In this document: positions 1 through 10,129 of the stretch, in pieces
Position numbering within the stretch: position 1 is the first letter of the stretch
Layout: each line of letters begins with the position of its first letter
Assembly (NCBI GenBank): GCA_002751075.1
Contig: NAOQ01000181.1
Span: forward strand, 115,967-129,616
DNA: 13,650 nt
Direction of reading: 5' to 3'
Origin: Ichthyophonus hoferi
Taxonomy: Eukaryota; Opisthokonta; Ichthyosporea; Ichthyophonida; Ichthyophonidae
Translations under genes and position numbers: made by a program
The notes under the pieces: model-generated
Databases searched by the model: none
The model's input: only the letters and a program-made list of their open reading frames with translations
Told to the model about the DNA's origin: nothing

Positions 1-1844
1 CTCAGAGTTTCTACAAAGATATAGCAACTTTGAACAATATGTTTTATACTTCAAACGTTTTAAAAAGCAAAAGTAATCAAATAGACCAATTATTAAATAT
101 TACAATCTAACCATTACCGGTTACGCATTGCCGTCTATGAACAATAATCACTTGAAAAGAAGCCTAGATTTCCTCCGTTTATTTCATCCTCTATTTAATT
201 CCCATATCGGTTTATTGTCAATAGTGCCGGAGCATAGAAAAACACTGGAACATCCTTTGCCCAGCAACTTAAGTAGTTTGTGATTGTGGTAATACTATAC
301 CTCGCCATCTTATTGAGAATCCTCCTGATAATGAGTGTTCAAACACCATCATTGAGTGCCCTAACATTGATTATACCAAACGCATAAGAGAAAACACGGC
401 TACACATACAACAGATCTAAAATATATCATGCGTCAGTGTAATTAGGTGAATCATTTTTCCTTCTGTACATAGATTATCCAATGCAACTGATTTATGATT
501 ATTTGCTTATACAAATTAATATACATCTTACCCGAATTAACTTTATTTAAATGTATAATTATGTACAGAAAATTACTCATTCATTCCATCTCTATGTTAT
601 GGGTATCTTCTGCTCTCTATATAACAAGCCATAACAGAATTTATTTACTGCTGTAGATCAAACCAAACTTCACTGGAACTAACTGATTGTGTTCTGTAAT
701 AATTAGAAGAAAAAAATTAGCATTTGTTGTACTGAATTTTATTTGGCATAATATGTTTCTATCTATTACTGGTTAACCTAAATTTGTGCACTAGGTAAGG
801 GATAGACGAAAGCTTTTACAAGTTCTGCTAGCACTACACAAAGTTGCTCTGGGCTTAGAAATGCTTTAAACATCGTATCATGTAGCTTGCAATACATGTA
901 CTAAATATGGTGTAAATCACCATGTTTGTAAATAGGAATTAAGTAGTTATCCTCTAATGGTTCAGCAACACCGGACTTGCGACTTGATTAGTTGGCCTTC
1001 TAGTGAAGGATCTGGATTAAGCATTTCGTCTTCTTTAGAAACCACAGACATAGTATGAACACATAAAAATATATATATTAAATTCCAGAATATGACTTTT
1101 TCTAGCTAGTATTAATTTTTTATGACTGAGCAGTGGCATTAGTAAAGTGATTCAACCATTCTCTTCATTATTGTATAAAATCTTATATTTATGCCTTTTT
1201 TTTTTCGCGTTCAAAAACCAGTTCTGATTATATTCGTTCCGACTAATACGAACTGACCAATGAGACTATGTTTGAAAATCTAATCGACTCTCAACTGCTA
1301 CAAAGAAGTCCCATCAAATTTAACTAGGAAGAAGCATCTTTCTGTATAGTAATGAACAAAAAAATAATAGCAATAAATAAAAGAATGAATAATCAATGTG
1401 CAGTGAACTCTTTAGTTCTAACATATATTAACATAGCTGTCAGATGTTTTCAGCTATAATGTTTTCAAATACGTTTATTTGTTTTTTGTCAATTTACATT
1501 TGATACTATTTATCTATATTTTGACTGGCTATGTATTGACCTTAATTAATTGCAATTGCGATTGCTAGAAATAAATCTTTTTAGGTAATTTTAGGTACAT
1601 GTAAATCCAATCGTTATAATAATCGTAGTAACGACATCTTTGTAGTTTGTTCTATTCATACTGAACGGGTTTTCAGTAGCGTTTAGTTTAAGAAATATAT
1701 ATGTAAGGCCGTGACTTGTTTCATAACGGGACCGGAAAAGTTTTGTGAATAAATGTTGAATTTTTACCTGATTGTAGGTTAATTTTTTATTGATTATTTT
1801 TGATAAGAAATAATCATTAATATTTAAAGTTGAATTAAGGTGTC
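1..1844. other. AT-rich non-genic stretch
   Basis: I find no convincing coding exon, RNA gene or repeat array in this stretch. All six frames are closed at short intervals, and the sequence is A/T-rich with many TTAAT and AAATA runs. ATTGG/CCAAT pentamers are only slightly above what base composition predicts, unlike the DNA to the right of 4.9 kb. It could be intergenic DNA, a large intron of an off-window gene, or a very old decayed repeat. The sequence alone does not decide. Confidence 0.5.
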
Positions 1845-2195
1845 ATGATATTGAGAAGAGATCGACCAATGAAAGTTGTCAAACGATCTTTGCCATTAGC
1901 ACCAAAGACATTCGAGGTTGGACGTCGAATCCAAAAGAAGAAAAAGATTATAATTTTTTCTTCTGAATACGATACATTAAGTAATATCGACAAGCTACCA
2001 ATAAAGCAACGCTCAGAACAATTTAGACTCACCGCGATAAGACAGCTACTAGTTACCAGCAGTAGTTCTGAAGGCATATAAGACGATACTGATTTACCTC
2101 AAGCTAGTGGAACTTCAGATAAATCGTCAGACAGTGAAACAACTTCTGACAGACATATGTCTGATATCGAAGAATCTACTTCTAATAGTAGCTAG
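1845..2195 (+). pseudogene. interrupted reading frame of unknown origin
   Basis: One frame here reads like protein for about 115 codons but appears interrupted once. The N-terminal part is strongly basic (an RRDRP start, several KR/KK pairs and a run of K residues). The C-terminal part is acidic and Ser/Thr-rich (SDKSSDSETTSD, then SDIEESTSNSS) and ends at a stop. A basic segment followed by an acidic serine-rich tail occurs both in nuclear proteins and at the N-termini of transposon-encoded proteins. I recognise no domain and cannot say whether this is a host gene piece, a mobile-element remnant or chance. No splice partner is obvious on either side. The opposite-strand frame over the same bases lacks these features. 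Confidence 0.3.
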
Positions 2196-2707
2196 CAATA
2201 GTATAGGTAAACTATGAGCTTAATGTACGTTATGACGATCAATGGATGTACCTACATACAGACACACAGAGATATACATATAAATTACATGCAATTCATT
2301 TGAACGTAGCATTTATGTAATACACCGCAAAAGGAAGGTACAAGTGAGGATATGTATTTTTCACACCATCAGCCAGGCCAATAACACAAAACCTCTTGGG
2401 CTCTATATTTATTTGATTACTACTCACCATATCTAACTCGTTAATTGGCAAGAACTCCTTCTAGCACTCTTTCGTTAGCATTAATGAAGGTTCACTCCCA
2501 GCAATAACCTTGCAACTAGAACAACGTTCATTATAACAACAGTCTTGTATGTACAAGGAGAGGAGGGCTAAAGGAGTTAGGTCAAAGGAGGTTTTGGAGG
2601 GAGTGTGGTTTTAACTTTTCCAAAGGAGTTCAATAATACCAAACAACATATTTATACTCCAATACAAAAACACATGCTTCCAACCCACATGAAGCCGGCC
2701 GTAATGA
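2196..2707. other. no gene seen
   Basis: This is AT-rich DNA without a supported gene. At about 2550-2635 there is a purine-rich G/A patch with several AAAGGAG-like words. It may be a degenerate simple repeat or a splicing-enhancer-like tract, but nothing else supports a function. Confidence 0.4.
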
Positions 2708-2998
2708 ATGCCGCATCATGCTCCATATGCGTCAAAGAACTTGATTTTGAGTTCTAGTGCTGTTGCTCATGCTATTGGCGACTATTTTATCACGGGCTGT
2801 AAGAGAAGTTACTTAGCGTTTTTTCAAGATGGTAGACTAGTGTACGTTAGCATCTCTCTCTTGCCCTTTTTCCTTTCCCCAGCAAAGGACACCTTGGAGG
2901 GACTCTAGGAATGATATTTTGAAGTACCGTAAAAATGAAAATAAAATAAACTCGTTAGAGGTCATACAGTATACAAGTACGTCTACATGTATTAACTT
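2708..2998 (+). CDS. weak candidate two-exon gene fragment
   Basis: An open frame from an ATG at 2708 runs to about 2842 and could end at a donor GTTAGC (2843). A pyrimidine-rich tract followed by CCCCAG ends at 2881. Joining 2842 to 2882 keeps the frame open for 38 more codons, to a TGA at about 2998. The implied intron is only 39 nt, shorter than any intron in the two well-supported genes. The first part contains CKRSYLAFFQDGRLVY, and the second is polar and lysine/asparagine-rich. I recognise no family. It could equally be chance open frames beside a pyrimidine tract. Confidence 0.15.
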
Positions 2999-3852
2999 GT
3001 GAACCCTGAACAATAATAGTTAGTTTATTTAATTTATTGTGTGCGTCTGAAAATAGAATATACCCTCTTGCAACCCACCTCCACAAGGGGAACAGAGATA
3101 GTAAAAGAAAAGTTAACATAAGGTAGTAAGTAGTGCAAGTTAACATAAAACCCTATCGTAAGCAACAGAATAATATATTTTTGTGGTCCCTTGACCCTTT
3201 CATGTATACTCTAACTGATCTATAAATGCCTATATAATGGTATGTATAATAATAGGATGTACAATAAATAATATTATGTATAATAGTATATAAACTAGGT
3301 TGATGCCAGCCAATCATGATCCCAGATTGTTTTATAGATAGTACCTATGACGTCAATCTATAGACTGATATTGGTATTATAGCATAGGGTTTTATTTGGG
3401 ATTGCTGTAAATAATAGTCGCACATCTTGTTCATGTTTTTAATATTTTTTTAACAATAATGAACATTTATTTAATAAATAAGGTGATAACTAAAGAGCGT
3501 ATAAAGGTGTAATTAAATAATAAATGTATATTAATCACCTAGAGTATGTAGTGATAGCTTTGTCTATAATCTATTAGCCTCAAGGCAGCCAATGACATCC
3601 TTGGAAATGATATAAGGCCATGCGATTGACTAATTTTATATCCCTCTTTTCTTAATAGATATAATTGGTGTGTCACACACAAATAAATGTATTTTATTTC
3701 TATTGGATATAAATCTTTAATCATATTTGGCCCTTTAATAATCCTAATCCCTGGGCTTATTTTATTTTAAAAAATTATAATTTGCGCAACTGTCATCAAC
3801 CGTCCACGCACATGTACAGCTTCGTAGTACTCGATTATTACTATTAAAACAT

Positions 3853-3855
<3 letters not shown>
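2999..3855. other. AT-rich upstream region of TRMT2A
   Basis: No coding region is supported here. The interval holds AT-rich simple sequence (about 3235-3300), a twice-repeated AAGTTAACATAA word (about 3110 and 3136), one TGACGTCA palindrome at about 3349 and a few CCAAT words. Its last few hundred bases presumably carry the TRMT2A promoter, because transcription starts to the right, but no TATA box, initiator or CpG-rich block can be called with confidence. Confidence 0.4.

Positions 3856-3883
<28 letters not shown>
3856..3883. repeat. (TA)14 microsatellite before TRMT2A start
   Basis: A perfect TA dinucleotide run of 28 nt ends 14 nt before the TRMT2A ATG. The short spacer contains CTGCAG directly before the GATGG start context, so a 3' splice site of a 5'UTR intron or a trans-splice acceptor there is conceivable but unproven. 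The run lies in the presumed promoter/5'UTR and should be length-polymorphic. Confidence 0.9.
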
Positions 3884-3889
<6 letters not shown>

Positions 3890-3897
3890 GCTGCAGG

Positions 3898-6800
3898 ATG
3901 GCAGATACTAAGATGGAAGAAGTTGTGGAGGCTGTGATAACCCCTGTCGCTGAGCCAACCCCTGTTGCTGAGCCAACCCTTGTTGCTGAGCCAACCCCTG
4001 TTGTTGAATTAACCCCTGTGGAATCTCAAGAGGTCAAGGAAGATGTAGTACAACCACCAGTTGAAGAGAAGGTAGAAGACGAGGCCAAGGGAACAAAGAG
4101 AGAACATGAGGAGGTGGTGGAGGTAAAGAAGGAAGGTGGGTTTGAGATACACTTACCTATTACTTGTCTTTGTTAAGTCAGGGGTATATATACTATATAC
4201 TATATACCTCTATACTGTATACTTTATACTCTATGGTTGTGTTATGAGGTACTATAGCGCTACCTATTATACACTGCATCTATTTCCATATTTACATACA
4301 TACAGAGGACTGTATTTAAGGTAAAATTTATAAAACAAGTCTTCATTCCCATCTCTGATTATCTTATAGTATAACACAGTATAATTTATAACATAAAACA
4401 TGTAATACATAACAGATAACATATATCTTATATCATATACCCTATAACATATAATATATTTGTACAGTTCCCAGGCGAGGCCATGAGGATTTCACCTCTG
4501 AGATCTACAAGATATTTGTAGACAACATTCCTTCTGTAGGTCATTGAAAACTACCGTGTTACATATTATATAGTTGATGCTATTATGGTGTACCTATATA
4601 TATATTATATGATCTATACATATTTTTCTGCTTATGATGTATTCTCGCGTGGTGGTAACATTACTGCAGGTATTGTTAAATAGATATTCCTGGAGTACTG
4701 TACAAACGCTTTCATTTATACTTCTATTTCTACTATCATATTGTCATTCATCCATCCATAATTCTAACAACAATAATCTCGCTCTAGTTCATGGGAGTGG
4801 GTCAACTTAAAAAAATGTTTCAAAAGAAAGGCTTTAAGCCAATCAAAGTAAAGAAATCGCCTCAATGGACGTATGCCTACGTCACCTTCGAGGTATGTAT
4901 GTGATTGGTCTATAGTTAAATATTATTAATAGGGGTACGTGATATATCATTGCTTAGTTTGTAGCATGGATATATTTGTGGCGTGTGGACCGTGTTTCAT
5001 TGGTGTCTTGATCTTGCCTTAATTAATGAAGGCCATATTTATTGGCTACTTTAGCTAATTAATTAAAAAAATTCCTTTTTTTTGGTAGAACGACGAGGAG
5101 AAGGAGAAAGCAAGAGCAGCTTTCGATGGTTTGTTGTTTAAAAAACAAATTTTAACAGCGACCAATGCCGGACAGCAGGAGGACCCCCACTACGCCAATA
5201 AGGTACAATGATTGGATAACACCTGTTGTATAATATTTATTTATAAACACACTTCAAGTATAGGCATGATATATCACGTGATCCCCAATGTTTACCCTAC
5301 TCTAGCTATGTACAAGGGGGCGATATGATTGGCTCGTGACCTGCTTGTCATTTCCTTATATAGTTCATACTTGGGCGGGCCAATCATATGTTTATATATA
5401 TACCTATATATGGGTATGTTTTTTATACAGCGCCTTCCATTACATAATTAATAGACTTGCCATTATGCCATTCTTATTGGATAAATATGAACATGACTCA
5501 GCTGGGCAATTGGTGGGATTGTAATCACTCACACATACTGCCATGACCATGACGTATTAATTTCAATGCTGACCAATGGTAACTTGTAGAAAAAGCGTGA
5601 TCAAGAACATGAAAGTCGTACCAAAAAAATGAAATTTGACGATAATGGCAACGAAGTGGTTGAAGCCCAAGGCGCTGATTGGGAAAGACTGAATGATCAG
5701 ATTGTTAAGTTTTGGAGGTATAGTAGTATTATAGAGTAGACGGTAGAGAATTTGCTAATGATTGTTAATTAATTAATTACTAACTTTTTTTTCTTTCTCC
5801 GTACATACATACATACTATCATATATACTATCCTATCTACTAGTAGTATAGGGTAGACGGTAGAGGGTTTGCTAATGATAATTAATTAATTAAATACTTA
5901 CTAACCTTTTTTCCTTTCTCCGTACATACATACATACAATCATATATAATATCCTACCTACTATCATTTATAAATAGAATACCTTACAAGGGCCAATTGG
6001 AGGCCAAGATGGACACGTGCCTTGAGTATATGAACACTCTTAGAGATAGGCTTTATGAGTACAACCTTGATTGGATGAAAGAGTAAGTCTAGATTATTTG
6101 CCCTCCTCTATCTAATACTAGCTCTACAACATATGTATGGTCCCTTTCTTTTAATATGCAGTTCTGATAGATTAGTAGAGTACGGAAGAAGCACCATGTG
6201 CGTACTTAACCATACGGTGTATATGCCTATATGGTGCCTTTTGTCCCATGACCAATCATAACGCATTCATCAACTTCTATGTACATTATTGGGGGGATGA
6301 ATGCCATCCAGTAAGATAGGGATTAGTTTAACCACTTAGTCTGGGAATCACTTGTTATACTTAGCCACAGCCACGTGAATTTAAAGCTATGCCATATATG
6401 GGCATATTTCCTGTATGGAATTTACCCACTCACCCTCACCCTCTATATATATCTACCAATCATCTCAGGATTGGTGAGACAGAACCAGTGTGCCCAGTAG
6501 AGACGGTAGCAGCTAGTCCAGTCACCGAGGGGTATAGAAACAAGTGTGAATTTACTATTGATAAGGATGGATTGGTAGGCAACCTATTAGGGTTGTATAG
6601 AGACGGCCATATAGGAGTGGTGGTAAGTACTGTGTGGGTGTGATAGATAGCCAGTTAGCTACCGTTATCTCACTGATTGGCTTTTATCTCTTTTATCTCT
6701 ATCCATATATGGGTTTATCTTTCCCCTCATCTATCTACCCTGGGCCCCCTCCCTGTCTCTTCTCTCTTTTATAATTTAATGTCCGAGCTATATATATATA

Positions 6801-9800
6801 AACCAATGATTGCCTTCTATTAAACTGATATATTTTAATTACCCACAGGCACCTACAGAGTGCCCTCACGTGAGCAAACAGATGAAGAATGTTGTCCAAT
6901 TGGTGCAGGTACAGCCCCTCTCTATTGGTTAATAACAGCCAATCATTATATAGGTACATCCTGTATGATTGTATGTATATCTGCGAGGCCAATGATAAGT
7001 GCACGTGACTATAAAGCTCACCATGTTTTTCAATCTGCGTCTTCCAGTTTACTCAGCCAATCCTAGATCAAACCACATGATGTCTCATCCTATTACGACC
7101 CTTGCTTTCAACCTCTCACTATTGGTTGCTTTCTCCTACACACCTATATATAGCTACATACTTTTCCAATCATAAGCATTCATTCTAACCACATTTAACC
7201 AATCAGACATACGTTCGAGCCTCCCCATTGGCCTGCTTTGATCGTATGACCAAAGAGGGTCATTGGCGCTTATTGGTGGTGCGATCAAATTCCGAAGGGC
7301 AATGTAAGTGACTGCAGGCCCTGACCTCCTTCCTCTTTTAGTAATAATATATTCATATTCTTTATAGCCCTCTAGCCTGAACCAATCAAATGGTGCTCAT
7401 ATTATTGTCTCCCTCTTTTATGTTTGGTTGGTTTACACCTCTCATTGTTGATATATACCTACCTACCTACCCATATATAGGCATGGTAATTCTACAAATG
7501 CACCCACAACAACTCTCCCCAGAGGAGATAGCCAAGGCTAAGGCAGATACTAAAAAGTACTTTGAGGAACAGACTGAAGTACCAATCACATCCATGTGTT
7601 TACAGGTAGGGGCCATTCTATTGGAGCTCTATTTATAGATAACCCATTCCTTCCATTCCTTTATACTTTGCTCCGGGGTGTCTATTGGATGCTGTATTTA
7701 TGTAAGCTGTCTGTATATATATAGATGGGTTGGTATACCCAATCGACCTTCCTTTTATGGGACTATGCTTATGTATCTTGATTGTGCCTAGATCTACTGT
7801 AACACCCAATAATTGTTTAGGTCTATGAAGGGAAAACCAATGGTTTCTTCGATAAGGACCCTGTTGACATATTGTTTGGCGAAGAGGTATTGGTGGAAAC
7901 ACTACTGGGTCTAAAGTAAGTGCTGCCTTTATGTATATATAATTAATTTGCAAAGTAGTGTGATACCCTCGTATATATATATTATACTGGCATACATACA
8001 TACATTACTAAATCACGACAATCAACTGATCTTTATCCAATGACAGGTTCCGTATTTCTCCTACCTCCTTCTTCCAGATTAACGCTGGTGCCGCGGAGAT
8101 TCTTTATTCATCGATCAGAGAGTGGTGCGGGCTAACAGAAAAATCTGATAATCCACCAGTAGTCTTTGGTGTGTATTAATGTTATGTTTATTATTATTAT
8201 TATTATTATTAATGAATGCCATTAATCCCCCTTGTCCAATCAGATATCTGCTGTGGTACCGGAACCATTGGAATGGTACTAAGTGCTGGAGCCAAGGAGG
8301 TGATTGGCGTAGAGGTTGTAGAGAGTGCCATCGTAGATGCCAAAAAGAACGCCGCCCTTAATGGTATGACGTCATATCTATCTATATATGGGCATGGCGT
8401 CATATCTACATATGAGCATGATGTTAGATTTATCTATCTATCTACATATGGGCATGACGTCATATTCATCTACATATGGGCATGACGTCATATTCATCTA
8501 CATATTAGCATGACGTTAGATCTATGTACATATGGACATGACGTCATATTTATCTACATATTAGCATGACGTTAGATCTATGTACATATGGACATGACGT
8601 CATATTTATCTACATATTAGCATGACGTTGATCTATCTATCTATCTACATATGGGCATGACGTCATATTCATCTACATATTAGCATGACGTCATATTTAT
8701 CCATATATGGACATGTAGGGGCTTATACACACTCCCCCTTCCTCTCTTTTACTTGAGATTTGTGTTGCATTGGTTGGCTGAATGGTCTTTTTCATTTTTT
8801 TCTACCGAGAAGTATTTTTTTAGGACTATAGGTATTTTAGGATTGATTGGTTCACAATGTTTTTATTTCGGTCCTTGTTGATCTGAAGTGGTGGTTATAT
8901 ATAAATAAACTTATCTATCGTTATATCTATCTCCCTCTCCCTCTCTCAATATACCAATATATACATCCAACCTATCAGGTATCACCAACAGTCGCTTTGT
9001 ATTGGGTGCCGCAGAGAAGGTACTCCACCGCGAGATTAACCAATTGGGTAGCGCTCCAGTGGTCGGAGTAGTGGATCCCCCTAGAAGCGGATTACGTAAG
9101 GATTCTTTTTGATTGGTTGACATATTTTACCCTTTTGCTTATTGGGCAATTTCTTCTAATATCATGCACAATTGCGTTAATGGTTTTTATCTACTATGAC
9201 ATCATTTCCCATTTTTCCCTTTCACAATAATTTGTGTGCATTGATTTCCGGGTGGCTTGCACGTGCCAATTATTGTTTGGTTTGGTTCCCCCTCCCACCA
9301 ATCTAATCCTTTACCTGCACATTCCTAAATATATTTCCACCAATCAGATGTGGCAGTTGTGCGTGGTATTCGATCGACACCTGGTCTCAAGCGATTAATC
9401 TACGTATCATGTGACGGCAAATTAGCCCAGAACAACTTTATAGAGTATGTGATTGGTTGTGATATATTATGTGCAGGATGGTATCATTAGGACGTTATTG
9501 GTTGCGGGATTGTACTCTTTATCATTGGTTTTCATTTGGTTGTCATATTTTTTCCCTCCAAATTGCTGTCATGTTATTGGTCATAATTTTACTGGGATAG
9601 CCTATTGAATTTGTTGTTGTATATGCTAGCCAATGAGAACTAGGATATATGCATACAGTTATATAGACTTACCTATCATCCTAATATTATACAGCCATCC
9701 TATACTACGTACATATACACTTACATACCTTCAAGCTATTATACTATAATATACTATACTATATATACTGTACTACAATCTACTCTACTTCTCGCACACT

Positions 9801-9945
9801 AACATATGCACACCTACACAGTCTTTGTCGTCCCACCACCAAAGGCATGCCCGGCAATCCCTTCCGACCAATCAAAGCCATGGGTGTAGATCTCTTCCCT
9901 CATACTGAAAGGGTAGAACTGGTGGTGATGTTCGAAAGAGATTAA
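3898..9945 (+). CDS. TRMT2A: tRNA (uracil-5-)-methyltransferase, TRMT2A-type
   Basis: This is an S-adenosylmethionine-dependent enzyme of the TrmA/TRMT2 family, which makes m5U54 in the tRNA T-loop. The spliced model is 3898-4135, 4468-4535, 4788-4892, 5089-5202, 5590-5717, 5978-6082, 6469-6622, 6849-6908, 7207-7303, 7481-7605, 7821-7915, 8047-8168, 8244-8363, 8979-9095, 9348-9444 and 9822-9945. All introns are GT-AG and phases match throughout. The result is 622 residues, close to human TRMT2A at about 625. Residues 1-90 are acidic and Pro-rich. An RRM spans about 94-168 (KIFVDNIP; WTYAYVTF near 129-136), followed by a basic linker. The conserved YRNKCEF lies near 275, FFQIN near 438, the SAM loop CCGTGTIG near 473-480 and DPPR at 543-546. 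The expected nucleophile is Cys571 in YVSC and the expected general base is Glu614. Oddity: SCDG replaces the usual SCNP. Start choice: first ATG of the open frame, in a GATGG context. The TRMT2A identity, rather than TRMT2B, rests on the RRM and overall match from memory. Confidence 0.95.
3941..4021 (+). repeat. PVAEPT-type 18-bp coding repeat in TRMT2A exon 1
   Basis: About four imperfect 18-bp units encode the tandem hexapeptide TPVAEP, with variants LVAEPT and PVVELT, near residues 15-38. It lies in the low-complexity acidic N-terminus ahead of the RRM, so copy-number change should be tolerated. It is probably disordered and has no known catalytic role. Confidence 0.75.
5721..5963. repeat. 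two-copy tandem duplication filling a TRMT2A intron
   Basis: Two direct copies of about 117-120 bp (roughly 5721-5840 and 5841-5963) fill almost the whole 260-nt intron between 5717 and 5978. Each copy holds, in order, TAGTAGTAT, GTAGACGGTAGAG, TTTGCTAATGAT, an AATTAATTAATT run, a CTTTCTCCGTACATACATACATAC block and a TATCCTA(T/C)CTACTA end. The copies differ by scattered substitutions and small indels, so the duplication is not brand new. It does not alter the coding exons. Confidence 0.9.
6162..6197 (+). other. optional 36-nt exon in TRMT2A (doubtful)
   Basis: Between the exons ending at 6082 and starting at 6469 lies a 36-nt open segment bounded by TATGCAG and a weak GTGCGT donor. It starts and ends in phase 2, so it could be included (634 residues, adding an insert that reads roughly SDRLVEYGRSTM) or skipped (622 residues). 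The skipped form matches the spacing between the conserved Trp and the CPxE motif that I remember from human TRMT2A, so I left it out of the main model. It may be a genuine cassette exon or chance. Confidence 0.3.
8188..8210. repeat. (TTA)n microsatellite
   Basis: A short perfect TTA/TAT trinucleotide run lies inside the 75-nt TRMT2A intron (8169-8243). It makes up about a third of that intron, which is close to the minimum intron size in this gene. Confidence 0.85.
8364..8720. repeat. 28-bp minisatellite with TGACGTCA palindrome, in TRMT2A intron
   Basis: About 12-13 units of roughly 28 bp fill the first part of the intron. The consensus runs from CATGACGTCATATTCATC to TACATATGGG. Seven or so units keep the perfect palindrome TGACGTCA, and others read TGACGTTA or TGGCGTCA. 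In the middle (about 8511-8623) two unit types alternate, giving a perfect 56-bp higher-order period, a sign of recent unit-pair amplification. The first unit overlaps the splice donor: the exon ends at 8363 and the intron begins GTATGACGTCAT. TGACGTCA is the classic CRE/ATF core, but in an array it may be only a by-product of repeat spread. Confidence 0.93.
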
Positions 9946-10123
9946 GTTGCAATTTTTGATTATATTGGTTCTCATGCTATTTAAAATAATTTAATATCAT
10001 TTGATGAAATATAAAGTGTTAGTTTGGGTTAGTTGGATATCAGTTTGATGCATTGATTAGACAAGGTCTGGGATTGGTTGGATCTGTCTAATAACAGGTT
10101 ACACACCCATCAATCATATCACG

Positions 10124-10129
10124 AATAAA
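10124..10129 (+). terminator. polyadenylation signal of TRMT2A
   Basis: A canonical AATAAA lies 179 nt downstream of the TRMT2A stop codon and is followed by a T/G-containing stretch. Weaker AATATA-type words occur earlier (about 10008), so a shorter 3'UTR is possible. Assignment rests on sequence and distance only. Confidence 0.55.

Noticed and set aside
1835-2077. Minus-strand 80-codon open frame
   Set aside because: Shadow of the plus-strand charged frame, and Phe/Ile-rich from the poly-lysine codons on the other strand.
7034-7078. Extra TRMT2A exon after CTTCCAG (FTQPILDQTT)
   Set aside because: It hits a stop at once, and joining 6908 to 7207 gives VVQLVQTYVRASP, which aligns gap-free with the family as remembered.
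7633-8001. 122-codon minus-strand open frame across TRMT2A
   Set aside because: Antisense to a well-supported exon (7821-7915) and its flanking introns. Composition reflects TATA repeats and no motif is recognised.
8364-8720. CRISPR-like repeat array
   Set aside because: The 28-bp units are head-to-tail with no unique spacers, inside an animal intron. This is a minisatellite.
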